Notes: generated by a model not told the origin, from the sequence alone. Counted from the first letter of the stretch, positions 24,201-36,019 are shown. The stretch: DNA of 64,000 bases from Owenia fusiformis (GCA_903813345.2 CAIIXF020000012.1:12320932-12384931), one strand, 5' to 3'. Numbers and translations are program-made.

Positions 24201-27200
24201 GCGCTCAGTGATTTCCCCAGTATTAAAGCAAGCGGGAATCCATTTGCACCCTCTTAATAATGAGAAAAATCATGAAAATAGGCATATTCAGACCAAATTT
24301 TTTGTGAAAATAAAATTTTGCACCCACTTGAGAAAAAATCCTGATACTGAAAAATTGACTTAGAGAAAAAAGTATAAGATTTTTAAAAAGGACAACCCTT
24401 TACCTGTGAAGATATTACCATATATATATATATAGATGTAAGATAAAACAAATATGAAAAAACCAAACCTACTTTTAGAAGCATCTGGAACTGCTTTTTC
24501 AGAAGAATCATCCTTCGACTTCTTCTCCTTCTCGGCTGTGATTTCACCATTAATTTCTGCTAGTTGTTTCTTTAATTTCTGCAACAACTTTGGGAATTGT
24601 TCATCAAAACTGTTCGAATCCAGTATTAATGTCCAATCAAACCTCACAAGTTGTAGCTTCCTGAAAATGAAAAAGAAGAATTTTGAAATATAAAATAATT
24701 GCGACAAAGAATCGAATCAAGGTAGAAAGCCCAAAACATTGACTTTCCAAATATTCCATTGTTATTGCATTTTTATACAGGTCAAATTTGGGACACATGT
24801 CATGAAAGATCAGGCGCTATTCACTGATCATTCTAACAGGAAAAAAAAATTAGACAAGATGTTAACATGCAAAATGTCACCACCACTAGTGAACAACTCG
24901 TAATATTCCCACTAGCTTGTGTGGCTTTATCACCTACGAAAGGTTTTATTTAATATTCGAACATGACTTTATTCACACCTTCTATAAACTGTAAACAAAG
25001 TCAACATTTCACCCGGGGTACATTTGCAGACAAAACCCCTGGTAATGCATGTAATGTGTGACGTCATAACGGCGGGCCGTGGTAATGGCAGACCATAGTG
25101 ATCATTCAAAACATTTTGGTTTTCATGTTTCAATAGTAATATAGACCTCAGAGCAGGTGTAATATCGTCGAATACACCCCTTGGGGCTAGGCACAAAATC
25201 TTTCGAGCCCCTTACTCCCTTCGGTCGTTCGGGGTACACAAAACATTTGTGCCTAGCCCTGCAGGGTGTATTCGACAATATTACCTCTCCTCTTCGGTCT
25301 ATGTTTCTTAATGAAACAATAACTTAGGGAGTTTCAAAAAGCAATTTAACTGAATTATCTCAACTTACATGCCAGTGTCCATTAGTGGAAACAGCTCATC
25401 TGGTGTTTGCAGACCTACTGGGAATATTGCTTTATTTGAGACATAGGCCAGGGCAAGTTCATCTTTGCAGTATTTAGATTCTACAGTCTTGGCACTAACT
25501 AGTGATATAAACAGCTGAAATACATAGAATAAATGCAATAATACTGGGAATATTGCTTTATTTGAGACATAGGCCAGGGCTAGTTCATCTTTGCAGTATT
25601 TAGATTCTACAGTCTTGATATAAACAGCTGAAATACATAGAATAAATGCAATAATACTGAGAATATGGCTTTATTTGAGACATAGGCCAGGGCTAGTTCA
25701 TCTTTGCAGTATTTAGATTCAACAGTCTTGGCACCAACTAGTAATATAAACAGCTGAAATACATAAAATAAATGCTATAATACTGAGAATATGGCTTTAT
25801 TTGAGACATAGGCCAGGGCTAGTTCATCTTTGCAGTATTTAGATTCAACAGTCTTGGCACTAACTAGTGATATAAACAGCTGAAATACATAAAATAAATA
25901 CTATAATACTGGGAATATTGCTTTATTTGAAACATAGGCCAGGGCGAGCTCATCTTTGCAGTATTTAGATTCTAAGTCTTGGCACTAACTACATGTAGTG
26001 ATATAAACAGCTGAAATACATAAAATAAATACTATAATACTGGGAATATCGCATTATTTGAGACATAGGCCAGGGTGAGCTCATCTTTGCAGTATTTAGA
26101 TTCTACAGTCACGGCACTAACTAGTGATATAAACAGCTGAAATACAAAGAATAAATGCTATAATACTGAGAATACGGCTTCATTTGAGACATAGGCCAGG
26201 GCTAGTTCATCTTTACAGTATTTAGATTCTAAGTCTTGGCACTAGCTAGTGATACAAACAGCTGAAATTCATAGAATAAATGCAATAATACTGAGAATAT
26301 GGCTTCATTTGAGACATAGGCCATGGCTAGTTCATCTTTGCAGTATTTAGATTCTAAGTCTTGGCACTAACTAGTGATATAACCAGCTGAAATACATAGA
26401 ATAAATACTATAAAACTGGGATATGGCTTCATTTGAGACATAGGCCAGAACACTTTTAACCATCATGGCAGGCCTGGAGAACATTATAAGATTTTAGATC
26501 TACTGACTGTTAAAACTTTCTAAAATCATATGTGGCAATCATAGTTGGAAAAATAGTTAATGCTATATTTGGAGTTTCTCCAAGCAGGGTGTTCAAAACT
26601 TAAAAGTATACTTTCATCAAAAACCATAATTACTAAATTAATCTACCGTATTCTCTGTAATTACCGCCCACTCTCTAATAAGCGCCCACCCCGCTTCACA
26701 AAGTTCAAGAAACATCGAGGAATCATAATAATCCATAATGAATGAAGGAATTGTTCTTTATCGGCATTCAGAAATTTCAAAAGCTACTGCGCAGATGTTC
26801 TGCGCATGTCAAGGTCGTGAACTTTCTGGTTTCTTTTTAATGTTTCTCGACTTTTACACGACTTTTGCACGAATAATGATGATCTCTCATCAAATTAGAA
26901 ATAATGTATAACTTTAGATCGATATCCAGCAGTCTCTAGTGGAAATATTGAAGGTTATCGGCGATAATGACAAAGTGGGCGTGCCGGAAATAAATTAGAC
27001 ATAGACGGGTCTTCAACCACTGTCAATATTGTCTAAGCGATCTTTACCGTATTCTCTCCAATAACAGCACTTGTCATATTATTATAAAAATATGTTGAAG
27101 AAAATGCATTCTTGTCAAGAAAAATTGCCATACATGAAATTCCTCGAGATTTCTGATTTCTTTCATACATGGGCGCTTATTAGAATGGTCTAAATAATGT

Positions 27201-30200
27201 ATTTTCAATTTTCTAAACGCCCTGGGCGCTAATTACAGAGAATACGGTAAGTCAAATAAATGTACTGTAGACTTTGAATAGTTCTAATTTAATTTTATGT
27301 CTGATGCTAGTTCACATTCAATGAGTCAAATATTTGGAAACATATATCTTATTGTTTCTATGAAGTAGGATATTATTGGAATTTGAAGTGCACTTTACAT
27401 CAGATTAACAGCTGAAACTGCCTCAGGGTTTATTCCTGAAAGGCGCTACATCAAATGTAGCAATGAATGTAGCTGATGACCTCACATTGAACTAAACAGC
27501 TGATCAGGAGTGGTCTACTGGCCTGCCTAAGGGCCATGGGTCGTACTGACAGTTTAGGGGAGGCATCAAAAGTTCGATGTCTGATCGGAAACTAAATAAA
27601 TCTAGTTTTGACTCTGACCCCCCCCCCCCTCCCCCCAAAAACTAAATACCATGAAAGTTGATAGCTGACTTCCGGTTTGAGAATTTGAAAAATTATTGCT
27701 AAACACGATCTAGTTTTTGTTAATTCCTATCGTAATTTGCGGCTTTTAACAACTATTGATAGAATAGAATCCATTGGAATGATCTTGACGAAGAAAGCAT
27801 CAGGTAAAATCTTTATTTTTAAACCATTCAAAGGCATTTTCAGTCGAAATTGCCAAAAATTTGAAATGTTGAAATTTGTCGGATAGTAAACTGAAATGGG
27901 TTTGAACCCCCTCCCCCCTAACTAGATTTATTTAGTTTTCTATTCGACATCGAACTTTTGATGCCTCCCCTTAAACATCTGGTCTTTTTGAATCATATGA
28001 AGTTATGAACTACCATTGTGTTGAAAGATTAGAAATATTGAATTGGTGATGCAACAAGTACAAGTTCAAGGATTTTCTCTTAAAATGATCTATAGTGATA
28101 ATCTTAATTTCTCTTGTGGTCTTTAAATGTATAATATTCACCAAGTTTGAAGCAATTAATCATTCTGATTTCACCCAATTTAGCTCCTTCCATTCAGAGT
28201 TTGAACATATCATTCAAGTGATTGGTTCACTGATTAAATAGTCATTCAAAATAGTGTTCACAGGTTTTACTATAGCGCCTAATTGAAGCTATAAATCAAA
28301 GTATACAGGGTGTCCCTAAACTCTCTTCAATTCCAGTACAGTTTGTGTAAGTAAAAGGTACATGTATGTGTAAAGTGTGTAGAGATGTTATGGACACCCT
28401 GTATTTCATAGTGACGATTTTTCAACAAATAAAGTGGCAGTTCTCAACAATAAAAGTGACATTTATTTTGAGTTTATCCACTTTGCAGAAACATTTACTG
28501 TCAGGAACACAAAACATAAAATATACCTTTTTATTAAAATGCCCAGAAACTTTACAAAACATAAAGCTGTGGTCGTGAAAGAAAATTTCATAGATTAATC
28601 ATGGAGGAATACCAATATCATAGTCTGGCACATGTTGAGGAATTTCAAATCAATAATTCTTTAGATAATTTGAGATGAATTGTCAGCTGGTCTCAACCTT
28701 CACAAACTTTAGCAGGAAGCCGGTAAGTGAAAACTCTATAATATATATATATATCTAATATTCATCATTAATTTACACAATTTATAATTTTATAATTGAT
28801 TAGGAGACGTGATGGTGTTTAAAAACATATTTCATATTTCTAGTATAAAATATTCTACATTTCTTGAATATAAATAGACAGAATGAAAGGTCATAATAAT
28901 ATTTGTTTGTATATTTCAATTTTATATTTTTTAATCTAGTTGAAAAAATGCAATTTGGAAAGAGTTGACAATTTATTCACATTTTAAACTATTGAGATTT
29001 TTTTCTTAAAATCATTCAAAATATACCTTGAGTAGTTAAATTACAATTTTCACATTTTCAAGAATAAATGCAACCTTTTTTGCTTCCATTCCCTATGATT
29101 TATAACCTTACAAATCTATTAACTTTGAAGAATATTTCTTGAAAATCATGAAAGGTTTTTCTCTGGATTCTTATGGTTGTAGATTTAAGTACATCAGACT
29201 TTTGAAGAGCACAGATTGAAACATGAGGGGTGTTCTTATAGCTTCAATCTCTGTTGCCATGGTAACTGTAGTACTAGGTTGCATGAAATCACAATTAAAA
29301 GGTGAGCTTTGAAATATTTCATATATTACTAGCTGATATGATGTTCAAAAGTTGAATCTCTTCCAGCATTCTGTTACCATGGAAATTGTGTTCAAAAGTT
29401 GAATCTCTTCCAGCATTCTGTTTCCATGGAAATTGTGTTCAAAAGTTGAATCTCTTCCAGCATTCTGTTACCATGGAAATTGTGTCAAAAAGTTGAATCT
29501 CTTCCAGCATTCTGTTACCATGGAAATTGTGTCCAAAAGTTGAATCTCTTCCAGGATTCTGTTTCCATGGTTTCGAGTTTTCTGATTTTCTAAGCTATAT
29601 TATTACAAACAAACTGTTTCCATGGTTTCCTGATTTTAAGCTATATTATTACAAACAAGATATTTTAGGATTATTAAGCACGAAAATTAGAGCTTTAAGC
29701 CCTGTTAATCTTATCAGGTGAATTGTGAATTTTTTTTGTCAGATTTATCAGGTTAGTTGCTTCTTTTCCAGATGTCCAGTATGACAAAGATTTGATCGAC
29801 ATTCTCTTTAAATACTTTGACAAGGCTGATCAGAATGGTGACAAGATCATAGATCGTGAAGAAATTAAAGCAATTTGGGCAGAGAATGGTGATGAAGAAA
29901 AGGCTCTTTTTGAAATCATTGATGAAAATGGTAATAACCTTGAATTAGTCCTGTTTCGATACTCTGTACATGTATACTAGTTTATTGATCGAAGGGTCTA
30001 TATTACATGTATATGGTGATATTAATCAAAAACATAATACTAAATAAAAATAAAATCTTTTTTTTCAGGTGATGGAGTCATTGATGAGACTGAGCTTGCT
30101 GAAGCTGAGTTGAAGACAAACCTGAAAGATGCAGTCAATATGGTCAAGCAAGATATAGAGGAACTCAAGCAAGATGCACTCAAGCAATATGCAACCGAGC

Positions 30201-33200
30201 AAGAGGAAATTGAGGAAGAAGTCAATGAAATATTAGAGGAAGCAGGGTCTGGATCCGCATCAGATTAAATACACAACTGAAAATAACTGTCACCATGGCA
30301 ACATTCTTTTGCCTAGCAATAGTGGGAACATTTGATTGATTTTGTTCTCTGTACTGTTGTTTTGTTTTGGTTTGCTTTGTTGATGATGTTATTTAAATAA
30401 ATGCTTTCCCTTATCTTATATCAAGCCTATCTTTTAATCAAGAATTTTACTTTACTCAGGGCCATAGACAGCTTTTGCCAAGGGGGGGTCACTTCTAACA
30501 AATTCCAGGGGGTGTTCACATTTTACAATTTTGGCCCAAAATCACTTGAAAAGTGCGAAGAATGGTAAAGAAAAACTGCATGAATTAGAAAGAACTTTTG
30601 ACCAGGGGGCGTTCGCTTCAACACCCCGAACCCCCCTAGCTATGGGCCTGCTGCTACATTATACTTATTGTCCACACTTGAACGAACCCAGTTAATCACA
30701 CACAAATGACCCTAAGGCAAATCACACTTAATGAACCATGACTCATTGAGGTTGATCACACTTAAATGAACCATGAATATTCTTATTTCAAATTAGGTAC
30801 CCACCATAAATAAAAATTAAAAATGCTTTCAAATATCATGTCATACAAAATGACTCGTTACTCATTTTGAGGAATCAGTTTAGTGATTCAAGGTGATCTA
30901 TATGTTTTATACTGGCCAAATATAGTGAATTTTAAATTACAGTAAAACACTTTGTGAACACCTCTCTCTAATGAACACCTGTGTCTAGTTTACACTTTAC
31001 ACCCCTCATAAGTACATACATGTACAGTGTACATGTACACCACTAAAAACACTAAACCACTAAACACATCTGGAAATGATCACCTCTCTGTAGTTAACAC
31101 CTACCTGCAGTACACACAATTTTGTGGCTCTATAGACATTCACTAAATACTTTACTGTACTAGCAAGCGCAAGTAATCCAACTTACCTTAGCATCAATAA
31201 TGGCTTGTCCTATCTTACTAAGGAAATCTACACCAGCTTTCAGTCCTATAGTGTCCACCCAAACTGTTATTCCATTCTCTTCCAAACCAGCTAAAAATAA
31301 ACATTTTACAGAGATGAGTATTTGTATTTTTATATAATAGATAACAAAGATTTCGCACAATGGGTTATACAGTAGATGAAACGTATCTGAGCTAAAGGCT
31401 ACCAGCTTTCACTGAGTGTTGCTTCATCGTGAAAAGTCACAGCAAAAGTTTTATCTCTCAACATCGGAAATTATGGTAGTGTGTCTCAAAAATTGTGGTA
31501 GTGTGTCTCAAAAATTGTGATAATGTGCCGGCGTCTGTGATTGTAGCATAAAACTTTGGGGGTGAAAGAATATCACCAAGGAAGAATTTATATTCAAAAG
31601 TCTTGTGATAAGCTCAGAATAAATGGACATTACAAGTTTGAATAACGGCTTCCAATCCTGGTATATCACTTACTCTTTTTTCATTTATTTATTTTTATTC
31701 TTTATTCAATCAAACATGATGTAAATACACTTAAATATCACCTACTCTTGAGTCTGTGCATCATCTCTTTATCAGCATGACTGTAGCTTATCATAAGATC
31801 CTTGGGGCCAATACTATATTGCTGGCTGGCCAGACTCGTCTTTCTGGAGTCTGAAGACTTCTCAACATTATCGGCAGCAATTTCTGTAGTTTCCTAAAAA
31901 TCATCATCATCATTATCATCAGTATTAAGACTAGTTGGATGAACAGTTTTTAATGGTCTCATCTGGTCATATATAATAAATCTGAGCTTTTAATAAATTA
32001 AAATTATACAAAATATGGTCGGTAGTGTTTCATGGAACTTTGAAACCAATAAAAATGGGACAAATGAAATCGTGGAATGTCCATGTAATAGTCAATTCCC
32101 TTCTTGTAAATAGGAGGAACTTCCTATTGAAGGTCATTACAAAGTTATGAATAATGTACAAATTGTACCTTCTCATCCTTTGCTTCCTGTGCCCTTGAAG
32201 AAGATGTTGAGCTCGTGGGTGATGCCTCGGCCTTCTTAGAATATTTCTTGTACATGATTTAGTATTATTTGTGATCAGTGTCTAACCACCATGCAAAAGC
32301 TGTATCATGTTACCATCTTTGTGCTTCAAGAACGTGAATCATAGACGAAATCTGAAAAGGACCTTAATTTTGATTGTTTGTGGGTCACAGAGGGGCCAAT
32401 TGTGAGTTCAACTATGAAGTATGTTATAAAACTACCCTCTTGTATTACTATATTACATTTAATAGCCCGACCCTCACAACCTTTGCCCATTAAAGGGTAG
32501 GTACGAAATATTTCGAGGAAAATGATTGACATATATGGTATCTGCGTGAAAAGTCAAAACGGCGTTAGTTTTTTTGCTGTATTGGTGATAAAGTTTTTCT
32601 ACGTAAATATTTTTGCTTGACAATAATCAGGTAAAATGTTGGGTGACATATTCTGTCACACAAACAAGAAAAAGCAGAAAACTCCTCGAGTCGAGGTATC
32701 CAAGTCAAAAAGTTTCCTGACCCTGTCTTACATCTGTTGATTATCCCTGTTTATAACTGATTCAAGAGCATTGCACTGAACGAACCTATAATTGTTATTT
32801 GTTTAGTTGTTGGTTGGGTAACATGTTTATGACGTCACAAATGATGAGAAGAATCTTTAAACCAATCAGTGACGTCTATATTAATTGTTTGTTTAGTTGT
32901 TGATGTGGCAATACGTGTTACGGGTGATTGCATCATATTCCAGTCACGCCATCTTATGACATTGCATAATTTTAGCTGATTTTGGCTTCATTTCACTTTA
33001 TTTGAAAGATTTTAAAAATATAATAATACTCAGTCAGTATTTTTTTTTTAAACATTAATGTTTGAATTTGAGCTCAAAGTCTGAAAATTTGATCAACTGA
33101 TTTAAATCACGGTTTAAAGAGGTGAAGAAGTGAATAATTACAGGAGCAAACGTGATCAATACGCTCCTACTTTGCGCTGCCTTCAGAGACCTCGAAAAGG

Positions 33201-34331
33201 ACCTCGAAAAAACTGGCGTGACTTTAAATTTTCCAGCAAATGCGTGACAAATACACAATTTGAGGGACAGTTTGACGGCCTGTATTTTATTCAACATTGA
33301 CCAATTCCTGTAGGTGATTGACTGAGAAGTCTGCCGTTCAAGACAATAGTTGTCAAAAGGCCAGATTGAATAAAAACACATATCAAATATTTGCCATTGT
33401 TATTACGCTTATTCCTGAGTGGAATAAAAGTAAATAGTAGATATAAATAAAAAGTTAAAAAGTTACCAATTAGATGACAGAGCTTTCATGTAATTTTCAA
33501 AATTGATTCGTAAATTTCCCCAAAACAATATTTGATGCTCTTTAATAATTAAAGCTAATAATTAAACAAATAAACAATTAAAACAATTGATTTTATAATT
33601 TACTGAAGCAACTGAATTAATGAAATATACAAAACAAAGAAGAACATTAAGATGTGAGAGTTAAAATTAAATACGAAGATTTTCACTGAATTATTTTTTA
33701 TCTCTATCAAGATTGACCTACTTCTTGTTGTCATGTAAAATCCCGATACCAGCTATATATGGTGAGTAGACTCGTTTTCTAGACGACTAAACATCACTGA
33801 GACAATTTTGTAGACTTGTATGGATGCACTGTCACTTGGCAAGTTGTACAAACATACATGTAGATGTAAAAATTACTGGATATTTAGCTTAAAACTTTGC
33901 ATGCAAAAGAAAAAGTTTTTGCCAAACTCGAACTGACTCTTTCCAAGGCCACTAATCTTTCGTCCAGAGATAAATCCCAACATGTTTTTTACTCTACCCG
34001 ATGTGAGTCATGTCGCTGTATATCGGTTATGTCGATATCATAAATTTGAAATCAAATGTTCGCCATTTTTCCACGTCACAATTTGAATAGCGAGTTCTGG
34101 TCTTATTACCTCATCAAAAATTCCAAAACATGAAGTGATCAATGTATTAGTTCAAATCTTCTGGATCGCTAACTTAGAATTTACTGCCATGCAGTTACTA
34201 ATGTCAGGCGTTAACAACATTTTGTCCAGTTTTCGAATATCGCCATTTTTCTTGGAGCCGTTTGTTTTAATTTTAGAGGAAATCCTGACGGAATCATGCA
34301 ATATCTCATCAAGGAGCCCAGCCAGTTCCAT
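12228..34331 (-). CDS. TIR-HEAT A: TIR-domain protein with C-terminal HEAT repeats, probable NADase-type immune or signalling protein
   Basis: Minus-strand exons, 5' to 3': 34331-34185 (tentative first exon), 32234-32169, 31893-31746, 31290-31187, 25514-25369, 24660-24473, 15017-14849, 14284-14142, 13531-13400, 13180-12943, 12366-12228. All phases agree, giving 539 aa. If translation starts at the ATG at 32255 instead, the product is 497 aa. The TIR domain begins at DLMISYSHAD, then GITVWVDTIG and LFISLVSAKT; the helix YCKDELALAY holds the Glu at the catalytic position of TIR NADases (residue 132 of the short form). A Lys/Glu-rich helical linker follows (KKQLAEINGE). The C-terminus has four HEAT repeats (around SSVRVEAIENLG, NNVRAVAAISLA, RLVRESGCIALG, SSVRDAAAVALE). 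Probably cytosolic. TIR cleavage of NAD+ and HEAT-mediated partner binding or autoinhibition are inferred from families such as SARM1. The paralog TIR-HEAT B is divergent at 49-62 kb. Least certain: exon 1 and the acceptor of exon 2, which lacks a good pyrimidine tract. Confidence 0.8.
13903..14115. repeat. Dispersed repeat, family 'GGGGGTTC', in a TIR-HEAT A intron
   Basis: G- and C-run-rich element with agccaggatttgccaaggag, acaattttggcccaaa and a closing ctggctacgggcctg. Other copies are at 30462-30652, 54032-54235 and (inverted) about 59083-59276. Frames of 60-120 codons reading through these copies are not genes. Confidence 0.7.
14372..14640. repeat. Dispersed repeat, family 'GCAGGGGTTTCATTAGC'
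   Basis: Contains gcaggggtttcattagcagc, several tcgcctgttgtttttaggg-like pieces and ctgggattcaagaggttag. Related fragments are at about 12075-12200 (inverted) and 52500-52650. Confidence 0.6.
15327..15515. repeat. Dispersed repeat, family 'CAGTAAAACCTGT'
   Basis: Foldback-like copy with cagtaaaacctgtatatcta at one end and ggtgtttggatagacaggct at the other, in the large intron of TIR-HEAT A. Confidence 0.65.
15835..15950. repeat. 15-bp minisatellite
   Basis: About seven copies of cttcagtagtaaacg with point changes. Confidence 0.85.
18001..18223. repeat. Interrupting block, copy 1
   Basis: Starts acataataatctcactacat and ends tttggggtcaccctgtacat. It contains no satellite units and reads as non-coding. 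Nearly identical to the blocks at 20087 and 22909. Confidence 0.9.
20087..20309. repeat. Interrupting block, copy 2
   Basis: Same sequence as copy 1 with a few substitutions (for example gcaataaacc for gcaattaacc). It begins 2086 bases after copy 1. Confidence 0.9.
22909..23131. repeat. Interrupting block, copy 3, at the array edge
   Basis: Same block, 2822 bases after copy 2. Satellite units stop here, so the block marks the end of the array. Confidence 0.9.
23219..23350. repeat. Dispersed repeat, family 'GTCACC'
   Basis: Contains gacatgcaaaatgtcacc, an accaccatac/caccaactgc middle, agattataacaatatgtcac and gtggaggtgacataataatc. Confidence 0.65.
23790..24022. repeat. 33-bp minisatellite, 7 copies
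   Basis: Near-identical copies of a unit starting gaggatacaagatatttgat. Because 33 is a multiple of three, several frames stay open on both strands (one would repeat the 11 residues MEDTRYLIICK). It lies in an intron of TIR-HEAT A, so I do not treat it as coding. Confidence 0.9.
24205..24350. repeat. Dispersed repeat, family 'CAGTGATCTCCCCAG'
   Basis: Shares cagtgatttccccagtatta, catttgcaccc and gcacccacttgagaaaaaatcctg with copies at about 36893-36970, 49363-49550 (inverted), 50540-50690, 51538-51795 and 53350-53572. Confidence 0.65.
25140..25305. mobile_element. Foldback MITE
   Basis: Arms pair as aatatcgtcgaatacaccc against the inverted aatattgtcgaatacaccct, continuing through ggggctaggcaca. 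The centre is ccttactcccttcggtcgtt. It lies between two exons of TIR-HEAT A. Confidence 0.75.
25542..26449 (-). pseudogene. Tandem array of 8 partial copies of the catalytic TIR exon
   Basis: Directly 5' (in gene sense) of the real TIR exon 25514-25369 lie seven copies and one truncated copy of its first 100 bases with the preceding acceptor, at a period of about 125 bases. Seven copies keep the gtatttcag-type acceptor and the CTGTTTATA exon start; the one ending near 26449 has lost it. Some keep an open frame through the catalytic-helix codons. Others have stops: the copy nearest the exon lost bases and reads into TAG, and the copy at about 25910-26040 also terminates. All lack the second half of the exon and its strong donor, so they could not encode a full TIR domain. 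They are exon relics and potential decoy acceptors. Confidence 0.9.
26645..27249. mobile_element. MITE of about 605 bp
   Basis: Ends are inverted copies: taccgtattctctgtaatta then ccgccca on the left, taccgtattctctgtaatta then gcgccc on the right (inverted). A further taccgtattctct lies inside at 27046. No open frame; in an intron of TIR-HEAT A. Confidence 0.8.
27550..27978. mobile_element. Foldback element of about 425 bp
   Basis: Inverted ends share aggggaggcatcaaaagttc, then gatgtc and aaactaaataaatctagtt. Poly(C) tracts lie just inside both arms. The target duplication is unclear. Confidence 0.8.
28303..28403. mobile_element. Small mariner-type MITE
   Basis: About 100 bp bounded by tacagggtgtcc and its inverse ggacaccctgta, directly upstream of SP2. 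Confidence 0.65.
28682..30421 (+). CDS. SP2: secreted two-EF-hand calcium-binding protein (145 aa), nested in a TIR-HEAT A intron
   Basis: The untranslated exon 1 ends at 28722 (donor gtaagt). Exon 2 is 29198-29301 with ATG at 29223, exon 3 is 29772-29930, and exon 4 begins at 30069 with TAA at 30266-30268. Phases are 1 and 1. Residues 1-20 are a signal peptide (MRGVLIASISVAMVTVVLGC). Two canonical EF-hand loops follow, DQNGDKIIDREE and DENGDGVIDETE, both with acidic residues at positions 1, 5 and 12; the second is split by an intron after its third residue. A Lys/Glu-rich helix with repeated LKQDALKQ-like segments makes up the C-terminal third, ending GSGSASD. It should bind Ca2+ in the secretory path or outside the cell; a mineralisation or matrix role is only a guess. 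The gene lies on the strand opposite to TIR-HEAT A, between its exons at 25514 and 31187. SP1 (5.1-7.2 kb) is its paralog with a different middle. Confidence 0.82.
29345..29565. repeat. About 46-bp minisatellite in SP2 intron 2
   Basis: Five copies of gttgaatctcttccagcatt followed by ctgttaccatggaaattgtgt. Confidence 0.85.
30396..30401 (+). terminator. Poly(A) signal of SP2
   Basis: AATAAA 128 bases after the stop. The 3' UTR resembles SP1 around caccatggcaaca and tagcaatagtgg. Confidence 0.65.
30462..31160. repeat. Two dispersed repeats between SP2 and the next TIR-HEAT A exon
   Basis: 30462-30652 is a 'GGGGGTTC' family copy (agggggggtcacttc to ctagctatgggcctg). 30700-30800 repeats aatgaaccatga. 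30940-31160 is a decayed 'CAGTAAAACCTGT' copy (agtaaaacactttgtgaaca, cacctctctaatgaacacc). Confidence 0.55.
32260..34184. other. Intron 1 of TIR-HEAT A (if the first exon is right)
   Basis: Mostly AT-rich. Two diverged copies of atttgtttagttgttg lie near 32795 and 32888. A 108-codon minus-strand frame at 33055-33381 lacks splice sites and has an uneven composition; I do not call it. No recognisable element. Confidence 0.4.
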
Positions 34332-34649
34332 TTCAATTAATGAAATATTAACATGACGGTTTTAAGAATCGTTCGTAACTTTATACGAAAGTTCTGTAAT
34401 GCACATTTACCAAATTCTTAAAATTGACTTGCGAATCCATAACTTCACAAAAGTTCTGTTATAATGACCCCCAGGTGACTTAATTCTGTAATTAATTTAA
34501 ACCATGTCTAATAATGAAGATAGTCATGCATGTTCAGAATTTTGATGTAATCTTCAATAGAGTCACATGTTAAAATATCTATCACTTCTTCCTCATATTG
34601 CTTAAAAAATTATTCATTGCACTCTTTTCTAAGTAGTATATGCCTTTTT

Positions 34650-36019
34650 ATGTCCCCACCACATAGTTTGGGGCCATATTGTCGGCCTAGGCGCGTCCGT
34701 CTGTCTGTCCGTCCGTCCGTCTGTCCGTACGTCCGGGAGTTTTCTCCAAAACCGCTACAGATATCACCTTCAAATTTTCAGGGATAACTTATGAGTGCAT
34801 ACAGATGTGGATGAAAAAATTTTAACTTGATACCTACTTCCTGTCGGCCATTTTGAAGTCAAATGCTAAAATCCTTGTCTGCAAACTTTAAGAAAAACGG
34901 CTTCACAGTTGCTTTTAAAACTTTAACATCTTGTTCAGCTCACTTCATTCTAGATCTGATTTGGTTTTGGACCTGTTAGCTCAGTCATGTCAGCCATTTT
35001 GAATGTCTTAAGAAAAGTTAGCGCACGATAATACTTTGTATCATATTGAATGGTGTCTTTGAGTTTTCATACTTTAACTATTTAGTAGCTTTATAAATAA
35101 TTTCAGATCTACTTTGTTGTAAAAGCCTATGTTATTGTTAACAGTAGTAATATGTGATAATTTTGTAAGAAGAAATCAGCAAAAACACATAATCACTTTT
35201 TTATTGTCGGCCATTTTGGATTTTTCCGTCCTAAAATCTTGTCTGTGAAGTCTTGTCTACGTGTTTTCAGGTGAACCGTTTGGTGGATCAATTTCAAATT
35301 TTCAGGGATGATTCTTAGTATAAAAATCTAGATCTGATTTGTTTTTTGGCATTCTGGGTAAATGTCAAGGCAGCCATTTTGGATTTTCCATCCTAAAATC
35401 TTGTCTGTAAAGTCTTGTCTATGCATTTCCAGGTGAACTGTTCTGTAGATCAATTTCAAATTTTTAGGGATGATTCTTAGTATGGAAATCTAGATCTGAT
35501 TAGTTTTTTGGCATTCTGGATAAATGTCAAGGCAGCCATTTTGGATTTTACGTCTTAAAATCTTGCCTGTAAAGTCTTGTCTACGCGTTTTTAGGTGAAC
35601 CGTTTGGTAGATCAATTTCAAATTTTCAGGGATGATTTTTAGTGTGAAAATCTACATCTGATTAGTTTTTTGGCATTCTGTGTAAATGTCGTGGCAGCCA
35701 TTTTGGATTTTCTGTCCTAAAATCTTGTCTGTAAAGTCTTGTCTACGCGTTTTCAGGTGAACCATTTGGTAGATCAATGTCATATATTCAGGGATGATTC
35801 TTAGTATGAAAATCTAGGAACAGATTAGTTTTTTGACATTCTGGGTAAATGTCAAGGCAGCCATTTTGGATTTTCCATCCTAAAATCTTGTCTGTAAAGT
35901 CTTGTTTACATGTTTTCTAGTTAACTGTGTGACGGATCAATTAAAATTGTGTTGGTAAAGTCTTGTCTACTCATTTTCAGGATAACCATTTGATGGGATC
36001 ACCCATTGGTGGGGACATT
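34650..36019. mobile_element. 1.37-kb non-autonomous element with internal 161-170 bp repeats
   Basis: It is bounded by atgtccccacca and an inverted tggtggggacat. Just inside the left end is a run of ccgt/ctgt tetranucleotides (about 34697-34735). From 35210 to 35930 a unit with gcagccattttggattttcc, aatcttgtctgtaaagtctt and ttttcaggtgaaccgtttgg repeats four to five times. No coding frame. Confidence 0.7.

Noticed and set aside
33055-33381. 108-codon minus-strand frame in the 5' part of TIR-HEAT A
   Set aside because: No splice sites in phase with neighbouring exons and no domain-like pattern.
34135-34356. 73-codon plus-strand frame
   Set aside because: The opposite strand has a better-looking frame (MELAGLLDEILHDSV) that ends at a usable donor in phase with TIR-HEAT A, so the plus frame is taken as its shadow.
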